Source: Mya arenaria
Lineage: Eukaryota > Mollusca > Bivalvia > Myida > Myidae
DNA: 64,000 nt
NCBI RefSeq assembly: GCF_026914265.1
Contig: NC_069126.1
Location: 29,344,854 to 29,408,853 of the forward strand
Reading direction: 5' to 3'
Shown here piece by piece: positions 12,121 to 23,213 of the stretch. Made by a program: the position numbers and the translations under genes. Positions within the stretch are counted from its first letter, which is position 1. Every line of letters begins with the position of its first letter. The notes under the pieces are model-generated. The model had not been told where the DNA came from. It worked only from the letters and a program-made list of their open reading frames with translations, and searched no databases.

Positions 12121-12477
12121 ATAATACTCACCCTGGCGTCGGTGTCATACATGGGTTAAGGGCTTGCTTGTAAGAATCAGCTAACACTCCCTGTTTTGCA
12201 TTGGACCTTGACAATTGTTCCCAACCATTTAACCTACTTTATTAGTCAAGTGACAACTTTATCTTGAATATTTATCAAAATATGGGCACACACATATCAG
12301 TATCTAAGCAACTGCTTGATGTATTGTAAGGAAACTTAACACAACTGTTTTCAACCATCCAACCTACTTAATGAAAGTAAAATTATAATTATCTTCCATG
12401 GTCGCGCGTGTAAGATAACTGTTTCTTGCATATATATAATCCAAATAATGGTCCTTTATTATATGACTTAGAAATTC

Positions 12478-12740
12478 ATACACATGTGTAACAAACATCG
12501 CGTATTTAATAGCTGAAAATGCAAAAATACTTAATGATTGGTGAGTCCTAAAATATTTTCTGTGATCTACTTTCGTCTCATACGGTAGAAACACCGTGTT
12601 ATCTGCATCTTTCTTTCAAATTAAACTCTGTATTCTTCATAGCAACCGTTGTTTACGATATTTATTCATCCTTTCTGGTTTATCAAAACAATTGTATTAA
12701 GTGTGATTCATCATATTTGAGAGTAAGAGTGCATCTTTAA
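12478..12740 (+). mobile_element. MITE family V, copy 1 (5'-truncated)
   Basis: It matches the family-V element at 19491-19855 through 'cgcgtatttaatagctgaaaatgc', 'gtgatctactttcgtctcat' and the end block gagtaagagtgcatc followed by TTAA (12737-12740). The left end is not present in recognisable form. Confidence 0.6.
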
Positions 12741-12854
12741 AGGTTTTCATGTAAACACTTTTAAGACAATATATATACCAGGAAATATTTCATATAATTA
12801 TAATGCAATAAAACTTTAGACAAGTGCCCCCAACTATCCAACCTACTTAATGAT

Positions 12855-13194
12855 TAACGATGCACTCTTACTCCCAAATAAGATTGACCACAATTAATAT
12901 AATTGTTTCAATTTACCGAAAAGGATGAATGAGTATCGAAAACAATGGTTCTTACGAAGGATACCGTGCTTAATTCCAAAGGAAGGTTTAGATCACTGCA
13001 AATTTTGTTCAATTCACCAATCATTTTAATATTTGTGGGTTTTCAGCCATTAAATACACGGTTAAAATCTCGTTACTAGTAATTGACATTTTCCATAAAT
13101 GCATTATACAGTAAATAGTTAAAGGTATATCACTCAAAGATTATGTTTGTTATACAAGTGTATGTATTGTTTTTAAATAAGAGTGTCACTTTAA
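12855..13194 (-). mobile_element. MITE family V, copy 2
   Basis: A full-length copy in reverse orientation, from TTAA plus cgatgcactcttactcc at the left to ataagagtgtcact plus TTAA at 13191-13194. Interior words are complements of the plus-strand copies (cattaaatacacgg, gatcactgcaaa). There is no ORF of note. Confidence 0.7.
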
Positions 13195-14639
13195 CATTAC
13201 TCTATTTTGTTCATGACGGAAATTATAGCCCTTTATTTTTCGACTTAGAAATGCTCCTTAAGGGTTTGCATGTATATTGCGTGTATATGTTTCGGCACTT
13301 ACTTGAGGTATTGCTTTGAAAAGTTATGCAAAGTCTCCAAACTACCCAACTTTCCTATTGATTCGAGTTAGCTAATTAATTATCTGGAATATAAAGAATA
13401 TCATGGGCTTTTATTATTAAGCTTCAAAATTCTGGTTTTAGGTTTTGAGATCAGTCTCTCATCAACGTTTTGATGTATTGCACTTGGATTTAGTGCAAAA
13501 GTTTTCATCTATTTAACATTGTGAAATAACCAAGTAAAATCACAATGTTTGGCATAAAATACATGCTATGGTTCTTCATTTCTCGACTTAAAAATTATGT
13601 TTAAGGATGTGCATGTATATAAAGCATTGTATAACATATGTCTCTCCCGTTTTATTTGCTTTGTACCTTCGTATATTTATGTTTTCTTTTTACAACAGCC
13701 TCGTTGTATTATGTAATTCTTGTTCACATGCTCATGCTGTCACGTTATATGAACTGAGTTGTTTGAAAATAAAAACTTGAAACATGTAAGTGTGCATACG
13801 TCAATATATTCGCAACTACTTGATGCATTTCATTGAAACTTTATACAAGAGCTCCGAAACAATCCAACCCACTTGAGTAATCAAGTCAGCTAGTTGCATC
13901 TTAAATGTACTACAAATGATGGCTAGAAATTCTGGATTAAAGCCGTGAAATTGTTGAGCGCGCTGTCTCATTGACAGCTCTTGCTGTTATGTCCTGCTAC
14001 TTATTTTTCAAATAATGAACACTATTTACTTCGATCGGTTTGATACCTTGGTCCATGTTTAAAAAATACAGCGAACTAATTATTTTAAAGATTCCTTTTC
14101 TTATCACAGTATGAAAGTATGGAAGTTCCTATTGATATAAGGACTGTAAAGGGGTTAACAACCTTTAAATGTCAGTCTTATTTTACACATTTTTAAATTA
14201 TGAATCACATTGAGTACGTTGAATTATATTAATGGTACATTATTTGAACACTTTTACTTGTAAATGATCGAGTGTCTGTCGGTGAGTGTATGAAATCAAT
14301 TGTACTTACTTTTGTTACATTTATATAAACAGGAAAAACTGTATATATACATGTGTATATCCTATTCATTTAACTTTGGGTTAATTGTGATGTCATAACG
14401 CGTATTTTTAAATAATTTATTATTGACATACATGCTTTTGTCCACAAAAGGCCACATTGTAAATATGATGTTCTATTTATAGTCTTTGTCTTCTACTATG
14501 TCATAATGTGTTTTCACCTTCTCAAAATAATGATGTTATATAAATATTTATATATATGCACTTATATGTTTAATCAAGTAATCGCGTTCAAGCAAGAAAT
14601 TTTGCTAAATGAGATAAGGCACTTGAAGGCCTAGTTTAA

Positions 14640-14690
14640 GTCTTCTGTAAGTGACCCCCCCCCCCAAAAAAAAAAACAAACAAAAAAACC
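14640..14690. repeat. homopolymer tract (C then A)
   Basis: A run of about 13 C followed by A-rich sequence lies inside otherwise AT-rich non-coding DNA. The phrase aaggcctagtttaag just before it recurs inverted at about 15040, so a decayed ~430-bp element may span 14616-15060. Confidence 0.4.
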
Positions 14691-15505
14691 CGTATTTTTG
14701 TACACAACCTCTGTTAATTGATTTTAATTGTATTGCCTAATTGTCTTATCAGATCTCCAATCTGAGTATCCCCCACAACACAAGACCACACTCTCGCGTA
14801 AAATCGTGCCAACGAGAGTGATTATTATAATGTTGTAATAACTTGTTTCACAATCGTTGTAAAAAAAATATGTTTAAATTAAACTATCCTGCTGTGCAGT
14901 TTTTGATGTTTTATTATAAAAAATGGACCCTAAATGGCCCTGAGCCAATTAACGAATACACAGGAAATTGGATCCTACTGCGACACCAGTCCAATTAGCA
15001 GGAGATTCACAACAGGGGATTTTTATGCCAAACATTCCTTAAACTAGGCCTTTAATACTGTTATGCTTAAGAACTCTCGAGAAATTGGGGTCAGGTATGA
15101 GCCAATATTCTCTGTTAAGATGGAAGTAAACATTTGCTGATAAACTTTGCCATGTCGATAAGGAAGTAAAGATGCGGAAGTTATTGAAACACTTCAACGC
15201 GTCCGTATCTGAATCTGAATTAGAATTTTATGTAACGTATCTTTTGAAACCACTTGTTAATTTTAGATCCACTATTGCGTTTCGTACCTGACTATATTTT
15301 ACACTGAGACGTAGTTTAAAAATAGGATAAACTTGTGTTAATAAGCTTTTTCAGAGTAGGACAAAAAGAAATGTAGCACAAATACAAACAAAATAATATG
15401 TTTTCGAAGGGTAGGCATACGATCTGATGGAAATTGTTAGCAGCAATACATTCTTTATCAAGGAGAAAGGATAAAACATAAAGCCTTGTGGTATGTGAAA
15501 GAATG

Positions 15506-15516
15506 ATATAAAACGA
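15506..15516 (+). promoter_or_regulatory. possible TATA box of MyD88 copy A
   Basis: The word gatataaaac lies about 60 bp upstream of the start codon at 15571. The spacing leaves room for a short 5' UTR. This is a motif match only. Confidence 0.3.
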
Positions 15517-15570
15517 TAACGAATAGTAGTGCGATTTAGTAGTAGAATAAAGAAAAACACACACATTAAG

Positions 15571-18500
15571 ATGGATATTCAAGACAGTGAGCTTGACTTA
15601 GGACTTCCGGTTGATTACCGCCTTTTGCCAATTCGAGCACTAAGAATGACCGCTCGAAAGAAGCTCGCAGGATTTCTAGATCTTGAGGGGACGCTGATTG
15701 TTGTGAACGAAGGAACTAGGGACGAACAGGATGTTGTAAACGATTGTAATGGACTCGCTGAGTTGGCTGGACTCACATATCAAACTATCAGAGGGCTTCA
15801 GGTAAGCGTTTTCTGGAATATAGACGTACATGCGTGCACGTGAAATATGTGGTGCTTATTCGTGCCACAGGGCACGAAATTAGCACAAGACAAAACCCTG
15901 CACTTATGAAACGACTTTTAGGGCCTTTTCCAAATTATCGATTTTATAAAATAGTTGTTAAAACGATGCTAATCGCTAGTTAAATAATTCGGATTTGTTC
16001 ATCCGAAAGTCTTAATGCGTTGTTTGGTCGTATATATGACTAAAATCACTTGGAATCATTCATTCACATAAACAATCATTTATGCATACATCCATTAAAG
16101 TATTTTAAAAATATAACTCATTTTAAAGGCACACACTATAGAATAGGTTGATGCATTTTTTTTTTTTAATGCATTAATATTATCTCGTTTAACATATTTG
16201 ACTTTATTGAATTAAACAAAACAAAATGCGTATAATTTAGGAACAGATAACAAAATATTAGCTATATTTTGGCGCTTTTTGACTAGGAAATGTGTGGCCA
16301 CGTAGAGATTAATTACAAAAACGTTCATTAGAGGGCTAATATTTTTTATCTGTAATTAAATCATATTATTTTGTTTAATCATATTATTTTGTTTTTGTTT
16401 TCATCAATTAAGTCAAATAAGTTGATAATGGTAGTGCATTTTAAAATAGTTTTTTTGTTTGAACCTATATTCTGCACCTTTAAATTCATTTCACAATATA
16501 GCTCATTTTGAAAATCTTCTAAATTCAATCATATCATCACTGTCAAATATCTTCCTTGTTAAACATTTGCTATCTTAAAAGATATCTTGGCAAAGTGTCA
16601 AATACGGACGAAAAATAGTACAAAACTTCCTGTTTGAATAATATACGCGTGATTTATTACGAATGCTATCAAACAGGCCACAAATCTCAGGCAAGCTCCT
16701 GCAATGAATTATAAGTGATGAGCTCAAAGATGATCGTCACATAGCTAGGACACTTGAACATGGCCCTTCAGTTATTTGATAAATATTACATATGTGTTTA
16801 AATAAATATTTATATATAATAAAAAAATCAAGTAAAGAAAAAATATGTAATATTTATACTCATTACAAGATATTAATATGTATAACTATTACATTTTTTC
16901 TCTACAGTCAGGCATTTTAAAGAAAAATTTATAATTATGCGAATAAATTTCAAAATGCATAAAGTACCCTCTACGTATATATTATATTATGCATGGCTGT
17001 TTACCAGACAAAAAATATAAGAAATACATTTTTCATTTATACTATTTTTTAATAATGCGTTCCGGTCCTTACATACAAAAATACATACAATGAACATAAA
17101 CATTTTTATTGTATCAGTCAATCAAAATGTGAACATTTAAATGAACAAAATACAGAAATAAATCAATGTTACATAATATCATTCGAGTATCAAGCGTGAC
17201 ACAGTTTAATGGTATTGACTAAAAACGGGTGGAGCGAGCATCCGGCGATGTTTATGTTTTGAAAGGAGAAAAACATATTATAATTATTATGGATAAATAG
17301 TTTCACACTCATCGCGTTTTATTTGATGTGTAGTATTGTTTTGTTGTATTAACTTTTAACTTCTAAAAATACTATTTATATTACTTGATATTGGGATGAC
17401 CATTGACTATGAAATATCACATATACATGTATGTTACACCGCTTGTGTTCCAATGAGCATATTGCCTAATGTATTCAAAAGACACTCTCAACTCCATGTA
17501 ATTTTCCAGAGAAGCGACAGCCCGACAATGAAATTTCTTGACACATGGAACGATCAAGCTGCTACTGTTGGCAACTTGTGGAACTTCCTGATCAGTCTTG
17601 AAAGATATGATGTGGTAGATGCGTGCCGCCGAACTATTTGTAAGAAGTTGTTGTGATACACATTCTTAGCTTTGTTTTGTTATTAGCATGTTCCTAAACC
17701 GGGTTTTAATACGGAATAGTCCACATTTGTTTTGATTTGTAAACTACACTTATGTAAGGTAATCAACAACATGTTATGGAAGATTCACAAGAAAACACAT
17801 TGTTTAAAGATAGTAAACGCATAAGTTTTCTTGATTATAGATTACGAATATTAAAGCCCTGGGTCCGTATTATAAGCATCTTATTTTTTAAACATATTTT
17901 AACTTAAAGGTAAAATTTATAATTGTTATATTTCTTCAAAAAACTTAAACTTTAAAATGGAGCTTTCATTTTTAAAAACTTAAGTGTCCATATTTTAATT
18001 ACATAATCTACAGTAAGCATTTCACGTTCCACCAGTAAAATAAAACAGTTAAAGAAAATGACGAATTTAAGGAAAAGGTACAATTTAAACTTGAGATCAT
18101 GCTTCTATAGTACTAAACGTAAAGGATATCCTTTTCTTTATTTCATAGTTAGAGACTGCGAGGTATACTTGGAACAGGCAGAAATAGAGAGAGCAGCAGT
18201 AAACTTTGACATGCAAAGGATTCAGGACCCAACAGGTATCATGTTTTGGGGTTGAGGTTATCTCGAGCACCTATTATCCTCCCCCACCCCCAGTTTATTC
18301 ACTAGCTGGCAGTGTCACCGACCCGGACCATGCATCTAATGTCCCCCATACTCCCGCCGCCCTCCGGTGGTTTGATGAATACTGAATAATTATGCAGACG
18401 GGACGGCAAAATGACTAGATAGAGGTTAATTGTTTGTTTCAGAGTAAGATCGTAATATATTTCATCGATTGAGCTTCAAAATTTGTATTTCACGAGTAGC

Positions 18501-21500
18501 ATAACCACGATTGAAATATTCACATTTGGTGAAATACATTGCTATCATACATTGAAACAAACATTCTTTTTATTTATATTGTATGCCTAAAGATTGGAAC
18601 TAAAATCATTTAATTACACTTTTTAGAAAAAAAGCCAGTTTGTATGCGCAGGTATTAAACGTAATTTCGGAAATGACGTCGTTAAAATTGTGTCCCAGCC
18701 CTTTCTTTGCGCGCTGACCTTAGAATCGAAACCGAGAGTGGGTTAAAATTTAAAAAAAAACACGAAAATTATCAAATGATTTTTTTCCAGAAAATATCAA
18801 TTTTATTTCACTGTTAAATCTTTTTAAACCACCGGAAAGCATACAATAAATGAATTTAACTTTCATATGAATTTTGATCCACTTATTGTAAAGGTGTTGC
18901 TGATGATTGTCGATTTTCGTTGGATAACGCATGCCATATCCCTTAATGGTATTTCTCAAGTGCGTCCTATTAAAACGGAATATTCCTGATACTCCATACA
19001 ATCCATATATATGTATTTGTATAGATATCTTTTGTGTTTTCTTTTTTCAGTTTCAAACTCTGAAATGAGAGTTGATGAAACAAAATACAGCACTGATGAA
19101 GACGGTAATACTTTTACGACACACATGTGTATCTAATGGCATTATAAACACACACTGATATATTTGGCTTTAGCGTGTAATTAAACTGTGAATGGAATTC
19201 ATTAAATTATTTGTTTTTGTTTTAATTTTTAAGTGTAGGGCTATCAAATAAGCGACATTTCTTAAAATGTTATCATTTGCCGCCAACCTTTTGGTGCTTA
19301 CTCTAAGATCAAGTGAAATAATAAGTTCACTTGTAATGTCTCTTGAAGGCATCGTTTGTCAATGTTGGATTGAACCGGTTAAATGTCTGGACCCTACATT
19401 AATTTTGTATCGTTTGTAAAGGTTTTATGAATAGAAAAAAAAGGTAAAAATATACAGTATATCACAATATTGTTTGGCCTTTAATGTGACACTCTTACTC
19501 AAAATCAATACATACACATGTAAAACAAACATAAATTTTAAGTGATACACACTCAACTACTTACTAAATAATGCATTTATGGATACTATTATTTACTTCA
19601 AACAAAATTACAAACATGTATTTAATAGCTAAAAACTGAAAATCATTATTGGTTGGTGAATGCTTAAAGATTTACTGCGATCTACTATAGTCTTATAGGG
19701 TAGCAATATCGTGTATTCAGGATATTTCTTTTAAATTAAACTTGGTATCCTTCATAAGCATCAATGTTTTTGACATTTCTTCATCCTTTTTGGTATATTA
19801 AAACAATTGTATAAAATGTCTTAAATCTTATTTTGGAGTAATAGTGCATCTTTAAAGGTTGCAAGGAATTTTACGCATTTTTATTTTTATCGATTTTTTT
19901 AACATCGAACATCGTTTTTATGCTTACTTATTGAAATGAAAATGAAAAGTTTATTTATATGACGGTGATTTTAATTTTTCATGGGTGGATATTCTTGTCA
20001 CAACTTACCCAACATCTCAAACAAATAACATTTAAAAATCATATAGCTTTTGGACTATGTGTTAATGGTTCAGCTCTCATTTCAGTTATTTACCAAAGGA
20101 AGACTTACTATGATGCGTTCGTTTGCTACACAGACGAAGATAAGGAGGATCGAGATTTTGTTAGGATGATTATTAAAGAGCTTGAAGAGCGAAGAGGCTT
20201 GAAATTGTTTGTACCAGGCCGGAATGATCTACCGGGGTCGGCTCAACATACGGTTACTGCCTATCTAATTGAAGAAAGGTGTGGAAACAGATTTATAACA
20301 AACGACTTTTAGAAATGTTGTTACGACCTAGTATTTAATTATCAGGTCACTAATACTTAACATCGACTGTATAACTGACACAAGGGTGTTACTAATACCC
20401 ACGAAATATGTACAGATTATAACCGCAATCTAAATGATAAGGAAACTGTTATGATAAATCGCCATTTAAGAGAGAAAACTCGTTTGATATTCATCCAAAG
20501 TTAAAAGTATTTTCGTTTTTCAGATGCAAACGTGTCATAATCATAATGTCCAAGCCTTTTATGAAGAGCCAAATGTGCGACTTCCAAGTCAAATTTGCGT
20601 TTGCCCTTTCTCCAGGTAAACTTCTTATATTAATCTGATTATATTGTTCTTATATAAAAATACAATTCTTTTAAACAATTGTGTATTTTTATCTTTGGAA
20701 CCACAAATATACTCCGGAGCATAAGCCTATAACGAGTTCTATCAAATATGTTATCTGTATTGTTGTGTTACATAGCTGGACTTACGTGTGCTTTACATGT
20801 AAAAGTACATAGGAACACAATTAAAACATTTGTTTGGTCTTATAGGAGCAAGAAGTAAGAAGCTTATACCCGTCATCAGAGAAAAGGGGACAACTGTTCC
20901 GAGAATTCTAAAGTTCTTGGCTGTATGTGACTTTACCAAAGCCGACATTTTGGACTGGGTCTGGGATCGACTTTACACCGCTGTTATTGCACCGTTGGGA
21001 AAGCAGACTTTTTTTGAGCCAGAGGACCCAAACAATCCGTACGGAGAAATAAATCTAAAGGAAATCACGTTTCCATCATGCAAACGCCTTGATGACGCTT
21101 CAAATAACAATGATGCTGCATGCGGTGATAGCAGCAATGTCATAGAAAGTACAACATTGCCGATCCATGAACCACGGGTTCTTTACAACAGAGGTCAGCC
21201 ATATATATCACCGGTGCATCTTAGCCATTTCCTACGGTCAGAAGACCAAATGTCATGTAGTGACAACCAGTCCTATACTCAAAGTGTTGATTCAGCAACA
21301 ATGTCTTCCTCTGATTCCCAACACGAAGCCTCGGAGAACAGTGAAAGTATCAAAAGTAAGCAGAGCCTTTTTAGCTCACTGTTGGGAAGAAATAAAAAGT
21401 CGAAAAAGGCAAAGGCAAAAACACAAAATGAGCCTGTTGAACAAACGTCCTCTTCAAGCTATTACAGCAACAGTCACGTGGTTTCATCGACCGATCGAAG

Positions 21501-21633
21501 TGCTCCTGTACGAATCAATTATCGCAACAACTTTCGCCGTCGGGATCCTGATGAATTTTCCTTCCTATCGAGTGGAAGTGCAAGCGAAGAATTGCAGTTC
21601 AGTGCCGATCAAATGGAAATGGATGAGATATGA
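15571..21633 (+). CDS. MYD88: MyD88 adaptor, copy A, with long serine-rich C-terminal tail (7 exons)
   Basis: Exons: 15571-15801, 17510-17639, 18149-18235, 19051-19104, 20086-20278, 20524-20615, 20846-21633. All junctions are GT..AG with phases 0,1,1,1,2,1, giving 524 residues. MyD88 couples Toll-like and IL-1-type receptors to IRAK kinases in the cytosol. Exons 1-2 encode the death domain (about residues 15-120; LPIRALRMTARKKLAGFL, then MKFLDTWN and VGNLWNFLISLERYDVVD). Exons 3-4 encode the intermediate domain, and exons 5-7 the TIR domain (~173-315): box 1 YYDAFVCYTDED, the BB-loop RNDLPG with its key proline, CDFQVKFAFALSPG, and the box-3 Trp in DWVWDRL. After the TIR comes a ~200-residue Ser/Asn-rich tail, absent from vertebrate MyD88, with a basic patch (NKKSKKAKAK) and motifs shared with copy B. 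The start ATG at 15571 is the one shared with B. A poly(A) signal, aataaa, is at about 21980. Confidence 0.93.
16260..17480. other. MyD88-A intron 1, AT-rich, no gene seen
   Basis: The intron runs from 15802 to 17509. It has long A/T runs and no recognisable insertion with clear ends. The open frame just before exon 2 is intronic read-through, not an earlier start. Confidence 0.5.
19491..19855 (+). mobile_element. MITE family V, copy 3, in MyD88-A intron 4
   Basis: The ends are TTAA plus tgtgacactcttactc at the left and ggagtaatagtgcatc plus TTAA at the right (about 365 bp). It is the best-preserved copy of the family. Related copies lie at 12478, 12855, 36201 and 37181. Confidence 0.75.
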
Positions 21634-22000
21634 TTTGCTGACGTACTCGTACCATTGAATACAATCCATTTTTTTCATTTGAATGTTTAAAAGCGATATA
21701 TTTTAGGGTTTATAATCGTAAATGACGATTTACGTTATTGTATTTAGTGATATACACATTGTGTATTAACTAGATGTAATGAATAAGCACACCTTTTATA
21801 TCCTGGATTATATAAAACATACATGACCCCGTGCTCCGCGTAGATCCAGTGTTGAGGGTCAGGAATGTACCGACATTGTGAAACCGTATTGTGACTTTTA
21901 ATACTTTTCGGTTTGTTTTTGATGTTATACAAGTCTAGTTGTATTCCATTCTGTTATGTGTCATTTAATGTGTAGCCAATAAATATATACTTGATGTGGC
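21634..22000 (+). other. 3' UTR of MyD88 copy A
   Basis: The sequence after the stop codon runs to the canonical signal ccaataaatat near 21976-21985. No other gene is seen in this interval. Confidence 0.55.
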
Positions 22001-22094
22001 TTATTATGTTGTTCTTCCGAGTGAGAATGTATTCAACTTGCGACTTATTGTGCAGTATTCGAGACCGTTCACTTCTACGTATTATTATAATGCA

Positions 22095-22423
22095 TATTTT
22101 CCATTCGGAACACCTCGGTGATTTCCACCGAAAACAAACTCGAATGTATGCCGGTACATTAGTAGCAGTAGGTCGAAAAAATATATACTAGTACAACTTG
22201 ATTTTAGTGTTTTAACGTGTACTGTATATTACTAAGTCTAAATCGATTGCCATTGAAGTATATTAATGTACAAACAATTATGATTCACAAAGAGTAAAGT
22301 TAAATTGAAATTACTACGCGATCTACTTGCAATTTAGTTAAATATATAGATTTCTGACATTGTAAACAGTCCATCCGAGGTTGTTTACGATGGAAAATAG
22401 CCGAGGTGTTCCAAACGGAATAA
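22095..22423. mobile_element. MITE family W, copy 1 (329 bp, ~45-bp inverted ends)
   Basis: The left end (attttccattcggaacacctc, then ggtgatttccaccgaaaac) is mirrored at the right end (cgatggaaaatagccgaggtgttccaaacggaat). The interior contains 'aaatcgattgccattgaagta' and 'cacaaagagtaaagtt'. A second copy, split by a LINE insertion, lies in MyD88-B intron 6 (35011-35880). There is no transposase. Confidence 0.75.
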
Positions 22424-23213
22424 TTTCAAACTACAAGCATTGTTTGTATGTAGCTAGTATTTCGTACCATAATGACCAATCAAACGTCTAATTAGTCGAG
22501 CGTTTATACCATACAAACCCTACAAATGTTTAAATACCGTGGTAATAACTCATTACGTATTACTTGTAGCTTGAGTGATAACTATTCATGGATCTAATTG
22601 GAAATTAATATAATTCATTCCGAAATGCGATGTTGTAACGTTAAAATAAAATATGTTTAAACTCAAATTACTTAAGAAAGGAATTGCATCGGATCTCGGC
22701 TGAGGTGCAATGCTTATTAATAGGATAAATTTACGTTGAACTACAAATGATTCCCGTTTACCCATTGTCTACATGGTAGGCCTAGCACGTACCGTCAAAG
22801 GTTGATTGGGTAGACCCTTGAAAGTTACGTCGCCAGCGCTAGGGCCTATAGGGCGCGTTTTGTCACAACCCGTTCTCTTTCGTCATGATTTAAATGAGGG
22901 GGAATATCCGTTGGAAATGTTATTTCATTATATTTGTATATGTCGACAAACATTAAATGGGAGTGGGGGATATGTCCTTTGGAATTGTTCTTTCGGTGAA
23001 TATACTCTTAGAAAGGAAACAAAAGAGATGCAGTGTATGCACGATGAATATGCAATTTTTGCTTTAAAAATCATAATTATAAGGGAGTTAACTCTTGTAC
23101 CACTAATACCTTTCATTCCATTGCGGTAATTCTACACTTGATTTACCTGTATTTGGCGCTCACATTCATTTTTAGAATTTAAGTCGCGGGGACGGTCGTC
23201 TAATATTTTTTTT
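22424..23213. other. non-coding stretch, possible 5' flank of the retroelement gag
   Basis: A GC-richer patch at 22790-22870 (cgccagcgctagggcc) and the open frame at 22806-23129 may be leader sequence of the retroelement that starts at 23214. No terminal repeat was recognised. Confidence 0.35.

Larger units (their letters stand above)
12120..13960 (+). repeat. second array of the satellite-like units, split by two MITEs
   Basis: The same unit as at 7890-8480 recurs, with words such as 'gacttagaaattc', 'ggttaagg..tgcatgta' and 'catccaacctactt'. Recognisable starts lie near 12150, 12470, 13243, 13425, 13584, 13780 and 13920. Two copies of MITE family V in opposite orientation interrupt it (about 12478-12740 and 12855-13194). 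Confidence 0.6.

Noticed and set aside
19959..20312. 117-codon ORF starting at 19959 as an independent TIR protein
   Set aside because: The part before 20086 is intron read-through. The TIR text is exon 5 of MyD88-A with an acceptor at 20084-20085 and a donor after 20278.
21167..21658. 163-codon ORF overlapping the end of MyD88-A
   Set aside because: It is a shifted-frame shadow of exon 7. The true frame continues the TIR domain and the tail conserved with copy B.
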